64,000 nucleotides of DNA from Imperialibacter sp964351395 (GCA_964351395.1 CAYGOF010000017.1:1-64000), one strand, 5' to 3'. Shown: positions 17,400 to 27,451, counted from the stretch's first letter. A program made the numbers and translations. Notes: generated by a model not told the origin, from the letters alone.

Positions 17400-19124
17400 A
17401 TGAAATATCCAGTTGCTTTCCGGGTTTTTGGAGTCATTAACTTGCTCCTTTTCGTTTTTCTTGCCCTCACGGTTTTCGTTACTTTGTCAGACAGTTATCG
17501 CTACACCCTGATACTGGCTCATGCACAATTATTTGTAACTGCGTGGGTCTTAGTCACTACTTTAGCCTGGATGTTCGCATCAAAGAGCTCCTACCATTTC
17601 TTGTACACAATGGGCTTTGCCTTATTGGCATTGAGCGTATTGTGGCTCCTTGCCTCATTTGATCTATTGACACCAAGCAGACAAACAAACTCCGACAAAA
17701 AGATGATGGCCATCATTTTTGGATCCTTGCTGCTTTACCCCGTTTTCTTGTTTGGTGCTTTATTCTTTAAACCCTTACAGGAGTGGACTTCTTCTCGTTT
17801 TAGTGTGAAGCATATTGGTTACTTCGGACTTACTTTATGCATAACATCTCTAATGCTAACAGGCTTGGTTTGGCTCAATACCAGGTCAGTCCGCATCCCT
17901 GTTGGTATTGCGAGTGAAACACAAAATGACGAAATCAGTCAAATTCAATACCGGCAGGTTACATTCAAATCGCCAATACTAACTAATGGATTGAAAAATG
18001 AGTCCCTCCACCCTGACAAGAATAACTTTCCTGCCTACGTTGAACTTGCCTATGTGGCCCAACGTCCTTTTGATTACACCAGCGCACAAAAAATAGTCGT
18101 TGAAGTAGAACAAGGATTTTCCGATATAAAAATCAGATTTCCATTGATTAAAATGGCTGCTTATGAACTGCGGCCGTGCACAAAGGACGGGGCCATGTTG
18201 ACAGACAATGAAAGTTTCTATGTGGGGCGGTTAACACCTTCGCTTTTTTACAAGATGTTTGATGATCCTGCTACTACTATTTTCTTTGATGAAGAATATG
18301 TAGAAGAATTGGCAACCTATGAAGAAGAGGAAGAATATGATGCCTACGCTGGCTATAATGGAGCGAAATTGACTGCAGAAACAACGGCCAGATTCAGAGG
18401 GATATTTCTCGTAGAACTCTATCAGAAAAATCCTGAATATCGAGACTATTATTACGATATGCTCTATCCGATTGAATTGGATTACGATGACAGACCCTTT
18501 GCTTTTGGTATGTTAAAATTGGGTATTGGCTACCTCATTCCCAATCTTTTGCAAACGGTCAGGTTATTTCAGGGGTTCCAGCACTATGATATGAATAACT
18601 ACCTTGAGACTTTAACAGGCCATCCAACCTTCCGGTCAAATGACAGTGAGGAATTGGAGGGCTTTAATTTAGTCAACCCTGAAATTTTATCATTTGCGGA
18701 AGAAACCCTAATTCCATCCCCTGAAGAATATGCGGGTGGAAAGACCATGCAGGAAGTCTACGATCTGATATTTCAGCGGTTTGCGAGAATGACGGTTCTG
18801 TCATACAAACATTTGCATGATAGTTTGGATATAGAGCTTGAAGCCCGAGCCTATATCGATCTGATTAAGTATTCTCGGGATTTTTATGCCCCGACCTACC
18901 TTATGGAAAAATATGGTTCACCACAGGAACGAGCACTCGACGGTAAAAGCGATTCATGGACCCAAGACTGGGAGTTTATTGGCTTTTGGCTTCGACGAAA
19001 AATTGACGGAACAGATGAACAAATTTGGGGCATCATCAGCATGGTTATGGGACAATATGATAAAGAATGGTTTGACTCCCAGGTAAAAGGCGACGAGCAG
19101 GAAATAGCACCACCGCCTTTATAG
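17400..19124 (+). CDS. Polytopic membrane protein, unknown
   Basis: A 574-residue protein with five predicted membrane segments in the first 175 residues (near 10-30, 38-60, 67-86, 103-124, 136-158), then a long soluble part of about 400 residues that is rich in aromatic and acidic residues (EELATYEEEEEYDAYAGYNG near 310). No family was recognised. It lies 51 bases after the YARHG lipoprotein on the same strand and is convergent with the lipoprotein gene at 19165. The soluble region presumably faces the periplasm or cytosol; topology cannot be fixed here. Base composition is AT-richer than the GMC and amidohydrolase genes to the left. Confidence 0.7.
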   Translation: MKYPVAFRVFGVINLLLFVFLALTVFVTLSDSYRYTLILAHAQLFVTAWVLVTTLAWMFASKSSYHFLYTMGFALLALSVLWLLASFDLLTPSRQTNSDKKMMAIIFGSLLLYPVFLFGALFFKPLQEWTSSRFSVKHIGYFGLTLCITSLMLTGLVWLNTRSVRIPVGIASETQNDEISQIQYRQVTFKSPILTNGLKNESLHPDKNNFPAYVELAYVAQRPFDYTSAQKIVVEVEQGFSDIKIRFPLIKMAAYELRPCTKDGAMLTDNESFYVGRLTPSLFYKMFDDPATTIFFDEEYVEELATYEEEEEYDAYAGYNGAKLTAETTARFRGIFLVELYQKNPEYRDYYYDMLYPIELDYDDRPFAFGMLKLGIGYLIPNLLQTVRLFQGFQHYDMNNYLETLTGHPTFRSNDSEELEGFNLVNPEILSFAEETLIPSPEEYAGGKTMQEVYDLIFQRFARMTVLSYKHLHDSLDIELEARAYIDLIKYSRDFYAPTYLMEKYGSPQERALDGKSDSWTQDWEFIGFWLRRKIDGTDEQIWGIISMVMGQYDKEWFDSQVKGDEQEIAPPPL

Positions 19125-19164
19125 AGCTGTAGTGCAGTTTTGTGCCTTGTTTTAACAATGCCGA

Positions 19165-19962
19165 TCAATAGGAGAACTTACCATTGTCATAAGTCAAAGT
19201 AACTGTTTTTTCGGCGTCAATAGTATTGCCGAGTTCAGGGAAATTATAGAGTACCTCGTCTAAAAGATTATTCATCAAATTGAGAGTTATGTTTTTTCCA
19301 CTTCTGGGCAAATAGGCTACGTAGGGGGCTGCTACAGCTTCGTTGATATGTACGGCACCTGGTTTCATAAAAGTTTTATAGTTGATCACAGGCAGCACTT
19401 CACCGGTAACATTTTTCCATTCGCCATCAACCAACTGTAGGAAAAGCAGATCCGATACATCACAACACATTCCCCAGGTTGTTAAATTAAAACCAACCAA
19501 ATCGGGTTGCCCTGTTTGTTTCCAAAAAGTGATTTGAATACTTTCTCCACCTCCATCTCCACTACACACATATTCCAGGAATCCATTTCGCCGATCCAGT
19601 GCTTTGATATTGTTGAAACAGCCACCGCTAGGGGAGTCAACCGGTTCAGATTCTGTTTTTAGTACAGCCATTCTATCGATCTTTCCAACTGCTTCCGTAG
19701 GTGCCAAAAGAAAATAATCTACTATGGAATAGGGTTCCTTAAGTGAATCCAGCAGGGTTTTGTCGAATGTAAACTCGGTCATTGCTTTGAACCTGCTTGT
19801 CGCCGGAGAGAGAATAGGAGGTGCTTCCTCAACTACCTCTTCCGGAGAAACTTCTTCTTGTTCTTCGGTGGTCTCTTCTGTGGCAGTCTCCCGGGTGTTT
19901 GTTCCCGATGAACAAGACAGAGAAAAGAGCAGAACGATAATAAAAGAAAGGGGTCTTCTCAT
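19165..19962 (-). CDS. Lipoprotein of unknown function
   Basis: A 265-residue lipoprotein: MRRPLSFIIVLLFSLSC (Cys at residue 17), then an acidic Thr/Glu-rich linker to about residue 50 and a globular domain with several Cys residues (GGCFNN, YVCSGDGGGE, WGMCCDVSD). No family was recognised. It lies 24 bases downstream of another lipoprotein gene (19987-21372) and is probably co-transcribed. The two share a general plan of short lipoprotein signal plus Cys-containing beta domain, but I see no clear homology. Confidence 0.7.
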   Translation of the reverse strand: MRRPLSFIIVLLFSLSCSSGTNTRETATEETTEEQEEVSPEEVVEEAPPILSPATSRFKAMTEFTFDKTLLDSLKEPYSIVDYFLLAPTEAVGKIDRMAVLKTESEPVDSPSGGCFNNIKALDRRNGFLEYVCSGDGGGESIQITFWKQTGQPDLVGFNLTTWGMCCDVSDLLFLQLVDGEWKNVTGEVLPVINYKTFMKPGAVHINEAVAAPYVAYLPRSGKNITLNLMNNLLDEVLYNFPELGNTIDAEKTVTLTYDNGKFSY

Positions 19963-19986
19963 GATTGTATTGATTTTGTCAGGTTA

Positions 19987-21372
19987 TTATTGAGTTATAA
20001 AAACTTTGGTTTTCTTATTCCACTTATAGCCCATTTCCAGGGTATCAGAGGCTATCAGTGAACCATCCTCCTGTTTCTTAGACCTATATTCTACTACACT
20101 CAGCATTCCGTTGTCGTCTAATGCTACCACGGAGCCGGTGTTGAGTGACTCACCCACATCCATTCCTTCTGTGTACATAAAGCCATAGCCTACAAAGCCG
20201 ATATCTGTCATCATTGCTCTGATGGTTTTTTCTTTAACATTCACATAGATCACATTGTAATGAGACTGGCGACAGCAGACGGTACCTGAGCCGTTGTCCC
20301 ACAAAGTGAGAACCAGGTATTCGCCTTCGTTGCTTTTAACCACTTTCTCCACCTTCCCATTAAAGGCTTTTGATTCACGGTACAAAATGCCATCATCGAA
20401 AAAAATCAAATAGCCACCCGCATCCTTTATACCGATATGTGTTTTCAAATAAGTGTAAAAACCAGCTGCACCAGAGGTCAAATCGCTACGATTAATCAAA
20501 ACCAAATCAGCTGCTGAGGATGCTGCCAGACTGAAAGAACTTTCATATCCATCTTCTACAGCATATACAACTTTAAATTCGTTACTATTTAATTCTTCAT
20601 ATTGATCGGCACCAAAATCGTCCGATATCTTTTTCGAATTCAGCACTTCAATTGATTTCTTATAGTAGTCTTTGAACGACGTCCACAAGGCTTCAGCAGA
20701 AGGTGCGCGCATTGGCTCAACGTCAACTGCAAGGCTTGTCTGCGATCCAAAAACCCATCCTTGTTTACCTTCAAATTCTATGAAGTACCAATAATCAGGA
20801 TCGCCACGGATCACCTCGAATTGTTGTGAGTAGTCTTGAACTAATTTACATCTATCTCCATTGTTCAGTCTCATGACCACCTCACCAGTGCCTGCCTTAT
20901 CCCTCACCCAAATATCGTTTCCCACAATAGTGAGCATATTTGCCTTGGATTCTTCAGTAGCCGTAGCAACATTTTCACCAAACTCCTCGACTTCTGACTG
21001 GCAAATGCTTTCTACCGCTGCCCTATCAGAAAGTCGCTCGAAATGCCTTCCATTCAATATTAAATCGATTCCTTCTAAAGAAAATACTGATTCTCTCTCG
21101 TAGTCACTTTCCAGGTCGTCCTTTCGCTTCAGCGTGATACGACCATCTTCGCCGCTGGAAAAGGATGTAATGAAGGATTGTTGTGCTACAACAGCGCCGC
21201 CGTCGCAGGTAAGAAAAAATAATTCCTGAGACGAGGTTATTTCGAATATATCGGAGCCATCGACATCATGCCAAATGCCAATGAACTCTTTCGGCCAGTT
21301 CACGTCTTGTTTTTGGCTGCACGCATTGATAACACACAACAACATAAACAGGTAGCCAGGTAGTGCCTTCAT
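19987..21372 (-). CDS. SH3-domain lipoprotein
   Basis: A 461-residue lipoprotein starting at the ATG at 21372 (MKALPGYLFMLLCVINAC); a GTG 36 bases upstream is possible but would spoil the signal peptide. Residues about 145-215 form a bacterial SH3 domain (NDIWVRDKAGTGEVVMRLNNGDRCKLV through WYFIEFEGKQGWVFGSQ), a fold that often binds peptidoglycan or peptides. The C-terminal half is a beta-rich domain with no family that I recognise. It heads a two-gene unit with the lipoprotein at 19165. Confidence 0.8.
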   Translation of the reverse strand: MKALPGYLFMLLCVINACSQKQDVNWPKEFIGIWHDVDGSDIFEITSSQELFFLTCDGGAVVAQQSFITSFSSGEDGRITLKRKDDLESDYERESVFSLEGIDLILNGRHFERLSDRAAVESICQSEVEEFGENVATATEESKANMLTIVGNDIWVRDKAGTGEVVMRLNNGDRCKLVQDYSQQFEVIRGDPDYWYFIEFEGKQGWVFGSQTSLAVDVEPMRAPSAEALWTSFKDYYKKSIEVLNSKKISDDFGADQYEELNSNEFKVVYAVEDGYESSFSLAASSAADLVLINRSDLTSGAAGFYTYLKTHIGIKDAGGYLIFFDDGILYRESKAFNGKVEKVVKSNEGEYLVLTLWDNGSGTVCCRQSHYNVIYVNVKEKTIRAMMTDIGFVGYGFMYTEGMDVGESLNTGSVVALDDNGMLSVVEYRSKKQEDGSLIASDTLEMGYKWNKKTKVFITQ

Positions 21373-21784
21373 AAAGTGCTGGTTTAATGATACTTGACAA
21401 TTTCGCACTTTTTTACATCAAACCAAGTCCTAAACTTTATGTAATACTTTGAACAATGTCAGGGCTTCATCAGGCAGCCAAATTTCGAAATGCTTCCTTA
21501 ATATTCAGCAGGTCAATTTTACAATGTTCCTGAGAAGAAGATGGTGGTGTGAGTCAGGAAAACGTAGGATTATTATTGCTATTTAGCAACTGCACGATCG
21601 ACATTGGACAAGCTGTAAATCGGTAATAACACCAAATGTCTGCAACCCTCTTCTTTTTGTTTGTTTAATAAACCTTTTAAATTTTCGCTAAAACCAAGAC
21701 TGTAATTGCTTAATTATCATATATTTAACTATTGCCAGCTAGAAATATATTTTTTTATCTTCTTATCACTACTTATATCTTGTC
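21373..21784. other. Divergent intergenic region
   Basis: About 410 bases between the divergent SH3 lipoprotein and cytochrome c genes. No coding sequence, RNA gene or clear repeat was recognised. The 120 bases before 21785 are strongly AT-rich and likely contain the cytochrome promoter, but no exact TAnnTTTG element was found. Confidence 0.5.
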
Positions 21785-22699
21785 ATGGCATCTCCTAAAA
21801 AAATTGCCTTCAAAGTCATTAAATGGTTTGGCATTGTATTGGGTTCAATTGTTTTTATTGTATTGGCAACAGCGGCCGTCATTTTTTTTATCTGGAATCA
21901 CCGGCAGGACCAAATCTATGACGTTCAGGGGAATTACCTGACATTTCCAGCGGCCGACTCGAGTGTGTTGGCCCATGGTGAGCAACTTACCAAAATGTAT
22001 GGTTGTAAGGATTGTCACCTGGAAAACCTTGGGGGACAATCCTGGCCGCTTGGCCCGATGGGAACGCTTAGTCCAGCGAACTTAACATCAGGAAAGGGTG
22101 GAATAGGTGGTCAATATACGGAAAGCGACTGGGTGCGAGCCATTCGTCACGGTGTAGGGAAAAACAACCGCTCTCTACTGATCATGCCATCGCCCGAATT
22201 CAATAAAATAGGCAAGCGTGACATGATTGCTATGATTTCTTTTCTAAAAAGCATTCCGCCGGTCGACAATCCTCTACCCCCCAATTATGTGAACTTTATT
22301 GGTAGACCTATGTTGATGCTTTTTTATGGTGTCGATCCATTTGTCGCCTCACAAATTGACCACAATGAACCCATTGCAGAGGTACCGCAAAAATCAGTCT
22401 CTCTTCCCTATGGTGCCTATGTCGCCCAAACTTGCCAATCATGCCACGGCGAAGAACTTCTTGGCAAACCACTGCCTAGCAATTCCTCAATCCTGGCTAC
22501 AAATCTACTATCGCTTAACGACTGGAGTAAAGAAGACTTTGGCAAGGCAGTAACGAAAGGGCTACGACCCAACGGTGACTCACTGCTTGCCTACATGCCG
22601 CGTTGGACCATGCTGGATGATACCGATGTGGAAGCCGTTTGGCTGTATATTTCTGAGTTAAAAAAGCAGCACGATTCTTCGGTCACACTTGGTGAATAA
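21785..22699 (+). CDS. Di-haem c-type cytochrome
   Basis: A 304-residue membrane-anchored cytochrome c. One N-terminal membrane segment (about residues 14-38) is followed by two haem c domains with motifs C74-KD-C77-H78 and C217-QS-C220-H221. Each domain carries a downstream Met-containing segment (MPSPEF near 137, YMPRW near 276) able to provide the sixth iron ligand. It would sit in the periplasm on the inner membrane and pass electrons, plausibly from GMC-type sugar dehydrogenases such as those at 8959 and 62482, to the respiratory chain. It is a stand-alone gene, convergent with the esterase gene at 22796. Confidence 0.9.
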   Translation: MASPKKIAFKVIKWFGIVLGSIVFIVLATAAVIFFIWNHRQDQIYDVQGNYLTFPAADSSVLAHGEQLTKMYGCKDCHLENLGGQSWPLGPMGTLSPANLTSGKGGIGGQYTESDWVRAIRHGVGKNNRSLLIMPSPEFNKIGKRDMIAMISFLKSIPPVDNPLPPNYVNFIGRPMLMLFYGVDPFVASQIDHNEPIAEVPQKSVSLPYGAYVAQTCQSCHGEELLGKPLPSNSSILATNLLSLNDWSKEDFGKAVTKGLRPNGDSLLAYMPRWTMLDDTDVEAVWLYISELKKQHDSSVTLGE

Positions 22700-22795
22700 T
22701 GGCGCAACAAGGAGTTAGGCGAAAACAACAGTCTTTGCCACGATTCTCTCACCCTGTTTCTGAGTCATACTCTATTGGATTGTCTATCGCCCGGT

Positions 22796-24331
22796 TTACT
22801 TTTCATACTCCAGCAGCTTACTCGCCCAGGGAATGAAGTACTGAAAATTGGGCCCATCGGTGTGCCCACCATCGTGCTGACGCCATGCGAGCTCTCCATC
22901 GAGCATATCGGTCAGCATGGGAGGCATCTCCTCTTTCATGTAGTCATTGGAAACGCCCAGGTCTTTGACTCCCAGCAGCTTAAATACCGGCCCAGCGGCA
23001 ATCGTCGCCATATAGCTTCCCTTCTGATCCAACCATTTAGCATCGCCTTGTTCCGGTATGCCATAACTAACAAACACAAACCGTGGTGCGCATAAGGCAA
23101 TGAGTTCGTGCGAATCGACAGGCAGGTCACAGCCGGTTTTTTGGCCAAAGCTTGACTCGTCGGCACCGTATTTCAGATAATTACCCGCCATCCAATGGTA
23201 TTCGCCGGAGCCTGTCAAATTTTCCACTGCTTCGCCAAATACCCTTCGGTGAAGGGCAGCCCCGCCCTTTCCTGAAGATCCAATAAGCCCGAGCGCAAAA
23301 CGCTGTTCGAATGCCAATGTCACCAGTGCCGCTTTCCCATATCGGGAAACACCCTCAATCCCCACCTTATTGGCATCGACCAATGGATCGGTTTCGAGGT
23401 AATCGAGGCCACGGGCAGCGCCCCAGGCCCAGGCACGTAACGACCCCCAGTCGTCGGGCTTGCGGGGTTGGCCCTTGTTCACCAGACCAATGATGCCTCT
23501 GGTAAGGCCTGCTCCATTGTCGGCTTGAATACTGGCCGGTTCAATGGTAGCATATCCCCAGCCAGCCGCTAAAAGCTGCTCCGTAGAAGGTGATTCTCCA
23601 GTAACTGGAGGAGCAAAAAAACTGGGGCGAGGCAACCTGGTAATGGGTGTATAGGCAGGATATTTTTCAAAAATCTCTTTCATCTCAGGGCTGTACTGAA
23701 TCATCATCTCTTTGAAGGTGTCGTTCAGTTTCTCCATGTCTTCGGGAGCCGGTTGAGCGGGTGCTGGAAACGCAGGCCGCCCAAACATCATGAGTACTGG
23801 CACGGGGCCCTTTACATTCTTCGGCACCACCAGCATCATGTTGATGTCAACGTTGACCAGTGGATAGCTGCTATTATCTACGTGGCCAATCAGCTGTTTG
23901 GCCACCACGGGTGTGCGACCCACAAACTCATGATCAGTAATTTTTACAGTCCAGGTGACAGTTGGAATATCGGATGGCAGGCGGCCGTAAACTTCTCGTT
24001 CGAAGTCTTCGATCAGCTCTGGTCGGCGTTGCTTGTTCCACATGGCAGCGGAAGTAACCTTCTTGCCTTTGTTGGTAGTGAGCACATCTGGCAGCTGTGG
24101 ACACGGGTTGGCCAGGGCTTCATCGTAGTTTGCAGCATTGGGTGCGGATTCATTGCCGCTGGCACCAAGTCTAAGCTGAGTAATGCCCAGCTGATTCATC
24201 ATGTCGCGGTGGTCTTCCTGAGCTGAAAAGGTGCTGAGTGGCGGGTAGGCAGCGCTGTCTATGGTAACTTTCTGGCCAAGAGCCCATTGACTAAGAATCA
24301 GGCTCAGGCACAGAGGCAATAGTTTTTTCAT
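22796..24331 (-). CDS. Glucuronoyl esterase-like protein (CE15 type)
   Basis: A 511-residue secreted alpha/beta hydrolase. The ATG at 24331 is chosen because it begins a clean signal peptide (MKKLLPLCLSLILSQWALG); an extended reading frame upstream to 24415 lacks one. The nucleophile motif GVSRYGK with Ser329 is the characteristic CE15 glucuronoyl esterase signature (G-x-S-R-x-G-K), and a likely catalytic His lies in RQHDGGHTDG near residue 490. CE15 enzymes split ester bonds between lignin alcohols and glucuronoxylan; several bacterial members prefer other uronate esters. A CE7-type acetyl esterase lies 3.6 kb further on the same strand, suggesting hemicellulose trimming. Confidence 0.87.
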   Translation of the reverse strand: MKKLLPLCLSLILSQWALGQKVTIDSAAYPPLSTFSAQEDHRDMMNQLGITQLRLGASGNESAPNAANYDEALANPCPQLPDVLTTNKGKKVTSAAMWNKQRRPELIEDFEREVYGRLPSDIPTVTWTVKITDHEFVGRTPVVAKQLIGHVDNSSYPLVNVDINMMLVVPKNVKGPVPVLMMFGRPAFPAPAQPAPEDMEKLNDTFKEMMIQYSPEMKEIFEKYPAYTPITRLPRPSFFAPPVTGESPSTEQLLAAGWGYATIEPASIQADNGAGLTRGIIGLVNKGQPRKPDDWGSLRAWAWGAARGLDYLETDPLVDANKVGIEGVSRYGKAALVTLAFEQRFALGLIGSSGKGGAALHRRVFGEAVENLTGSGEYHWMAGNYLKYGADESSFGQKTGCDLPVDSHELIALCAPRFVFVSYGIPEQGDAKWLDQKGSYMATIAAGPVFKLLGVKDLGVSNDYMKEEMPPMLTDMLDGELAWRQHDGGHTDGPNFQYFIPWASKLLEYEK

Positions 24332-24477
24332 TGGATATAATTTTGTAACACAAGCAGGCCGAAAACATTCGCTCCACCTCAACAATGTAGTCACAAATGA
24401 TGAAACAGCCCACAAAACGCCAGACTCGGGTCTAACCCAAAAAGCAGTTCAAGCGTGTTACAATTTCTTTGCGAGGC

Positions 24478-24849
24478 TTATACATGTTGATCAATCAGGA
24501 TATGGTTGCCATCGGGGTCCGTAAGCATGATACTTGCTGGTCCTGAAGTAGTCGCATCCGCTTCCGTGTCCAACTTTACTTGCTTACTTTTTAAATCAGC
24601 CTGAATGGCCCGCACATCATCAAAGGAATCGAGCACCTTTGCATTTTCATCCCAACCAGGGTTGAATGTCAGAATGTTTTTCTCAAACATCCCCTGGAAT
24701 AGACCGATCAATGATTGCCCATTTTTCATGATCAGGTAGTTCATCTTTTCATCGCCACCAAACACGGTGAAACCCAGCTGCTCATAAAAAATTTTAGATT
24801 TAGTCAAGTCTTTTACAGCAAGACTCACCGAAAACGCTCCTAGTTTCAT
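24478..24849 (-). CDS. VOC-family (glyoxalase-like) protein
   Basis: A 123-residue single-module protein of the vicinal oxygen chelate superfamily. It shows the first beta-alpha-beta unit LGAFSVSLAVKDLTKSKIFYEQLGF and the closing LTDPDGNHILIDQ strand with the conserved Glu/His-type metal position replaced near the end. Members include glyoxalase I, dioxygenases and fosfomycin or bleomycin resistance proteins; this sequence alone does not tell which. It lies in a run of minus-strand genes with low mutual conservation; another VOC protein is encoded at 27452. Confidence 0.85.
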   Translation of the reverse strand: MKLGAFSVSLAVKDLTKSKIFYEQLGFTVFGGDEKMNYLIMKNGQSLIGLFQGMFEKNILTFNPGWDENAKVLDSFDDVRAIQADLKSKQVKLDTEADATTSGPASIMLTDPDGNHILIDQHV

Positions 24850-25035
24850 AAGAATACTTTTTTGGTTAATAATCTGAATTTAACCATCAGTCGGTGCACT
24901 TTCAACTAAAAGCTTTACAGAAACGAATAAAGCCTTGGTGTTTTTCAGGAGCATATTACAATATAGCCCATAACTATCTAATGGATGGTAGGTATACCTA
25001 AGGCTTTTTGCTTAACTAGATGTAGGTATTAGTTT

Positions 25036-26175
25036 TCAACTCTCAATAGCATAAAGCTTGTTCATTTGTGAACTCACGACACTTTCAGGTGTCAGCTTAA
25101 ATATTAATCGCATAATTGGCTGGCCAATTTTACTATGTGCCATTTTCCCAAATTGCCAGGAGGTATTGACAATATAGTCCACCTTTTTTATGCGTTTTAA
25201 ATGAAACTGTTGAAACGCTTCTTCTGTATTTTGCAATGATTCGGATATACTTCTGCTTATATAATAAGCATCCTCAATACCCTGACAAGCACCTTGCCCC
25301 ATATTCGGAGTGGTTGCATGGGCGGCGTCTCCAAGAAGGCAAATTTTACTGTTGTACCAAACTGGAAGTTTTTTCAGGTCATGAAGTATTGTTTGATGGA
25401 TCATTGTTGGCTGAGTATGGGCAATAAGTTCGGTTACTACAGAAGAAAAACCCTGAAACAGTTCTGATAAATATTCTTTTTTGCCGACTGTATCTGCCTT
25501 CTTCAAATGTTCTTCATTTGCTACTGCAAACCAATAAACTTCGCCATCATGTATTTGAGAAAACCCAAACCGGATTTGCTTGCCCCAGGCTTCTTGACCA
25601 AGGTTCTTTAGTGAATCTGGCAGCTCCATTTTAGAAACGCCTCTCCAGCAAACTTGCCCTGAACTACGCACCGATGAGTCGGGCAAAAGTGCTTTTCTAA
25701 CCAATGAATCAATCCCGTCAGCCCCTAATAAAATATCGACCTGACTTTCCCCATTTTCAAATTGCAGATTGATGCCTTCTGCACTAATGCTGTGGTTGAG
25801 ATATTTTTTATTGAGATGAACTTCATTTGATTTTAGAAGTTCGTCGTAGAGTATTTTTTGGAGTCTGGCACGGTGAATAGCGACAGTTCTGTTACCGTCT
25901 TCATCTTGCACTACCTCACTTTTAATTTTTTTAAATGGCTTGAGCTTATTATCAGTGATTTCCATCTTATTTAACTCAATCCCCTGTTCCTTCACCTTAT
26001 CTTTTATCCCCAACCAATCCAATACTTTGATAGCGTTTGGTTGAAGCCAAACACCGGCTCCAATTTCGTTGAGCTCTTTGGCTTGTTCATAAACCACTGA
26101 TGGGACACCTAATTTGTGCAGGGCCAGTGCTGTTGTCAGCCCAGTAATCCCTCCTCCTATTATTCCTATTTTCAT
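25036..26175 (-). CDS. FAD-dependent monooxygenase (TetX/PHBH-like)
   Basis: A 379-residue flavoprotein. The start is placed at the ATG at 26175, right before the Rossmann motif MKIGIIGGGITG (residues 1-12); seven extra codons upstream are unlikely. The second FAD motif is LLGDAAHATTPNMGQGACQGIEDA (about 275-298), typical of group A aromatic hydroxylases and of TetX-type tetracycline-modifying enzymes. The protein lacks a signal peptide and is cytosolic. It lies 52 bases downstream of an NmrA-type gene on the same strand, and both are clearly AT-richer than neighbours, suggesting joint acquisition. A detoxification role is plausible but the substrate is unknown. Confidence 0.88.
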   Translation of the reverse strand: MKIGIIGGGITGLTTALALHKLGVPSVVYEQAKELNEIGAGVWLQPNAIKVLDWLGIKDKVKEQGIELNKMEITDNKLKPFKKIKSEVVQDEDGNRTVAIHRARLQKILYDELLKSNEVHLNKKYLNHSISAEGINLQFENGESQVDILLGADGIDSLVRKALLPDSSVRSSGQVCWRGVSKMELPDSLKNLGQEAWGKQIRFGFSQIHDGEVYWFAVANEEHLKKADTVGKKEYLSELFQGFSSVVTELIAHTQPTMIHQTILHDLKKLPVWYNSKICLLGDAAHATTPNMGQGACQGIEDAYYISRSISESLQNTEEAFQQFHLKRIKKVDYIVNTSWQFGKMAHSKIGQPIMRLIFKLTPESVVSSQMNKLYAIES

Positions 26176-26227
26176 GATTTTTATATTTAATGCCAATGTC
26201 TGAGTTCGAGCAATTGCTTTTAGATTT

Positions 26228-27103
26228 TTACGGTGTCGTTAATTTTTCTTTTTCTCTTTGCATAAATTCTCGCAATGTGGTTGGATTCTTTCCTGTCAGC
26301 CTGTGGTAGTTATCTGAAATGAAAGGTTCCTTTTGAAGCCGGGGTAAGAAGTGGAGAATGGTCATAACAACTGCAAAACCACTTTCGACTCCTTCCTTTT
26401 TCTTTTTGAAGTAAAAACTGACTGGATTAATGCTTCTATAGCTGATACACTGTCCAATAATTTCAGTCATTAACTGCGCGACTTCTGCAAAGTTTTGGTT
26501 TTCAGTTCCTGTTATTTCGTAGGCTTTGTTCTGATATCTTTCAAATTCAACTAATAGTTTCGCAGTATATTCTCCAATGTTTTTCACATCAACCCAATTG
26601 AATTTAGCTTTCCCAGAAGGAAGGCTAATACTTTTTCTGTTTAGTATTTCAGGAAGCAGGGTTGTTGTTAAATTCTGCATGAAATAGCTTGGCCTTACGA
26701 AAATGTAATTGAATTCAAGCTCGTTGATCAAGCGTTCAATTTTGTTATGCGGAATCACCTTACTTTTTTCCGCTCCTTGAACCGAAAGAAAGACAATATT
26801 TTTAATTCCATATCCTTTAGCTGATACTAACAGCGGACGAAAGAATTCTTCAACATTTGAAATGTGCGGTGGTCGAAGCAGGAATAAGATATCAATACCA
26901 CTAAAAGCAGCTTCGAATGAATCCGAGTTTTCAAAGTCAAACTGCCTAAAAGAAACATTGGGATAGCCTGAAAATCTATTTTTTGGACTATCGGCGTTTC
27001 GAACAGCTGCAATAATTTGAATGTCAAAATTCAACACTGATAAATAGTGAATTACTTCAGACCCAATATTACCCGTCGCTCCTGTTACTAAAATTCGTTT
27101 CAT
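26228..27103 (-). CDS. NmrA-like NAD(P)-binding protein
   Basis: A 291-residue atypical short-chain dehydrogenase of the NmrA/HSCARG type. The nucleotide-binding motif is TGATGNIG (residues 7-14), followed by a long Rossmann domain; the active-site Tyr-x-x-x-Lys of classical SDRs is not evident, as usual for this group, and FVRPSYFMQNL near residue 140 is characteristic. Such proteins act as redox sensors or quinone reductases. It is encoded just upstream of the FAD monooxygenase (52 bases) on the same strand and shares its AT-rich composition, so the two probably form an operon. Confidence 0.87.
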   Translation of the reverse strand: MKRILVTGATGNIGSEVIHYLSVLNFDIQIIAAVRNADSPKNRFSGYPNVSFRQFDFENSDSFEAAFSGIDILFLLRPPHISNVEEFFRPLLVSAKGYGIKNIVFLSVQGAEKSKVIPHNKIERLINELEFNYIFVRPSYFMQNLTTTLLPEILNRKSISLPSGKAKFNWVDVKNIGEYTAKLLVEFERYQNKAYEITGTENQNFAEVAQLMTEIIGQCISYRSINPVSFYFKKKKEGVESGFAVVMTILHFLPRLQKEPFISDNYHRLTGKNPTTLREFMQREKEKLTTP

Positions 27104-27451
27104 CTAATTCTTAATAAAACTCACTAAGAAGAGTGCAGGAATTTTCTTCATTTACGTTCTCGTTTGCATTTGCAAGTAGTCTTGCCAACCTAGCTTTAGC
27201 GAAGGATAGCCGATGATTAAAATTAAACGATGTAGCGGACAATCCAAGTTAGCTGCCACAAGTGCCCAAATGAGGCCTCATTCGCCTTTGGTCTAGGGTG
27301 ATCCGCTTGAAGTCATCATGCTTGAAACAATACTCCCCTGCCATCGTGTTCTTCGGTAGACTTTTGAACGGTATGAAAAAAAGGCCCTATACCCCTAGTA
27401 TTCTTAGAAAAGGTAAAAACCGACCAGTTTTTGCAAGGTAAGGAAGGGAAT
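27104..27451. other. Intergenic region
   Basis: About 350 bases between the NmrA-like gene start and the end of a VOC gene. A perfect 14-base palindrome AATGAGGCCTCATT lies at 27269-27282. No gene was found; a short minus-strand stretch near 27300 faintly recalls a DUF433 N-terminus but is too short to call. Confidence 0.4.

Noticed and set aside
27269..27282. Perfect 14-base palindrome AATGAGGCCTCATT
   Set aside because: Isolated, no second copy seen and no gene start nearby; kept only as a note in the intergenic entry.
27290..27320. Minus-strand stretch recalling a DUF433 antitoxin N-terminus
   Set aside because: Only about a dozen residues resemble the family, and the frame then stops; too little to support a pseudogene.
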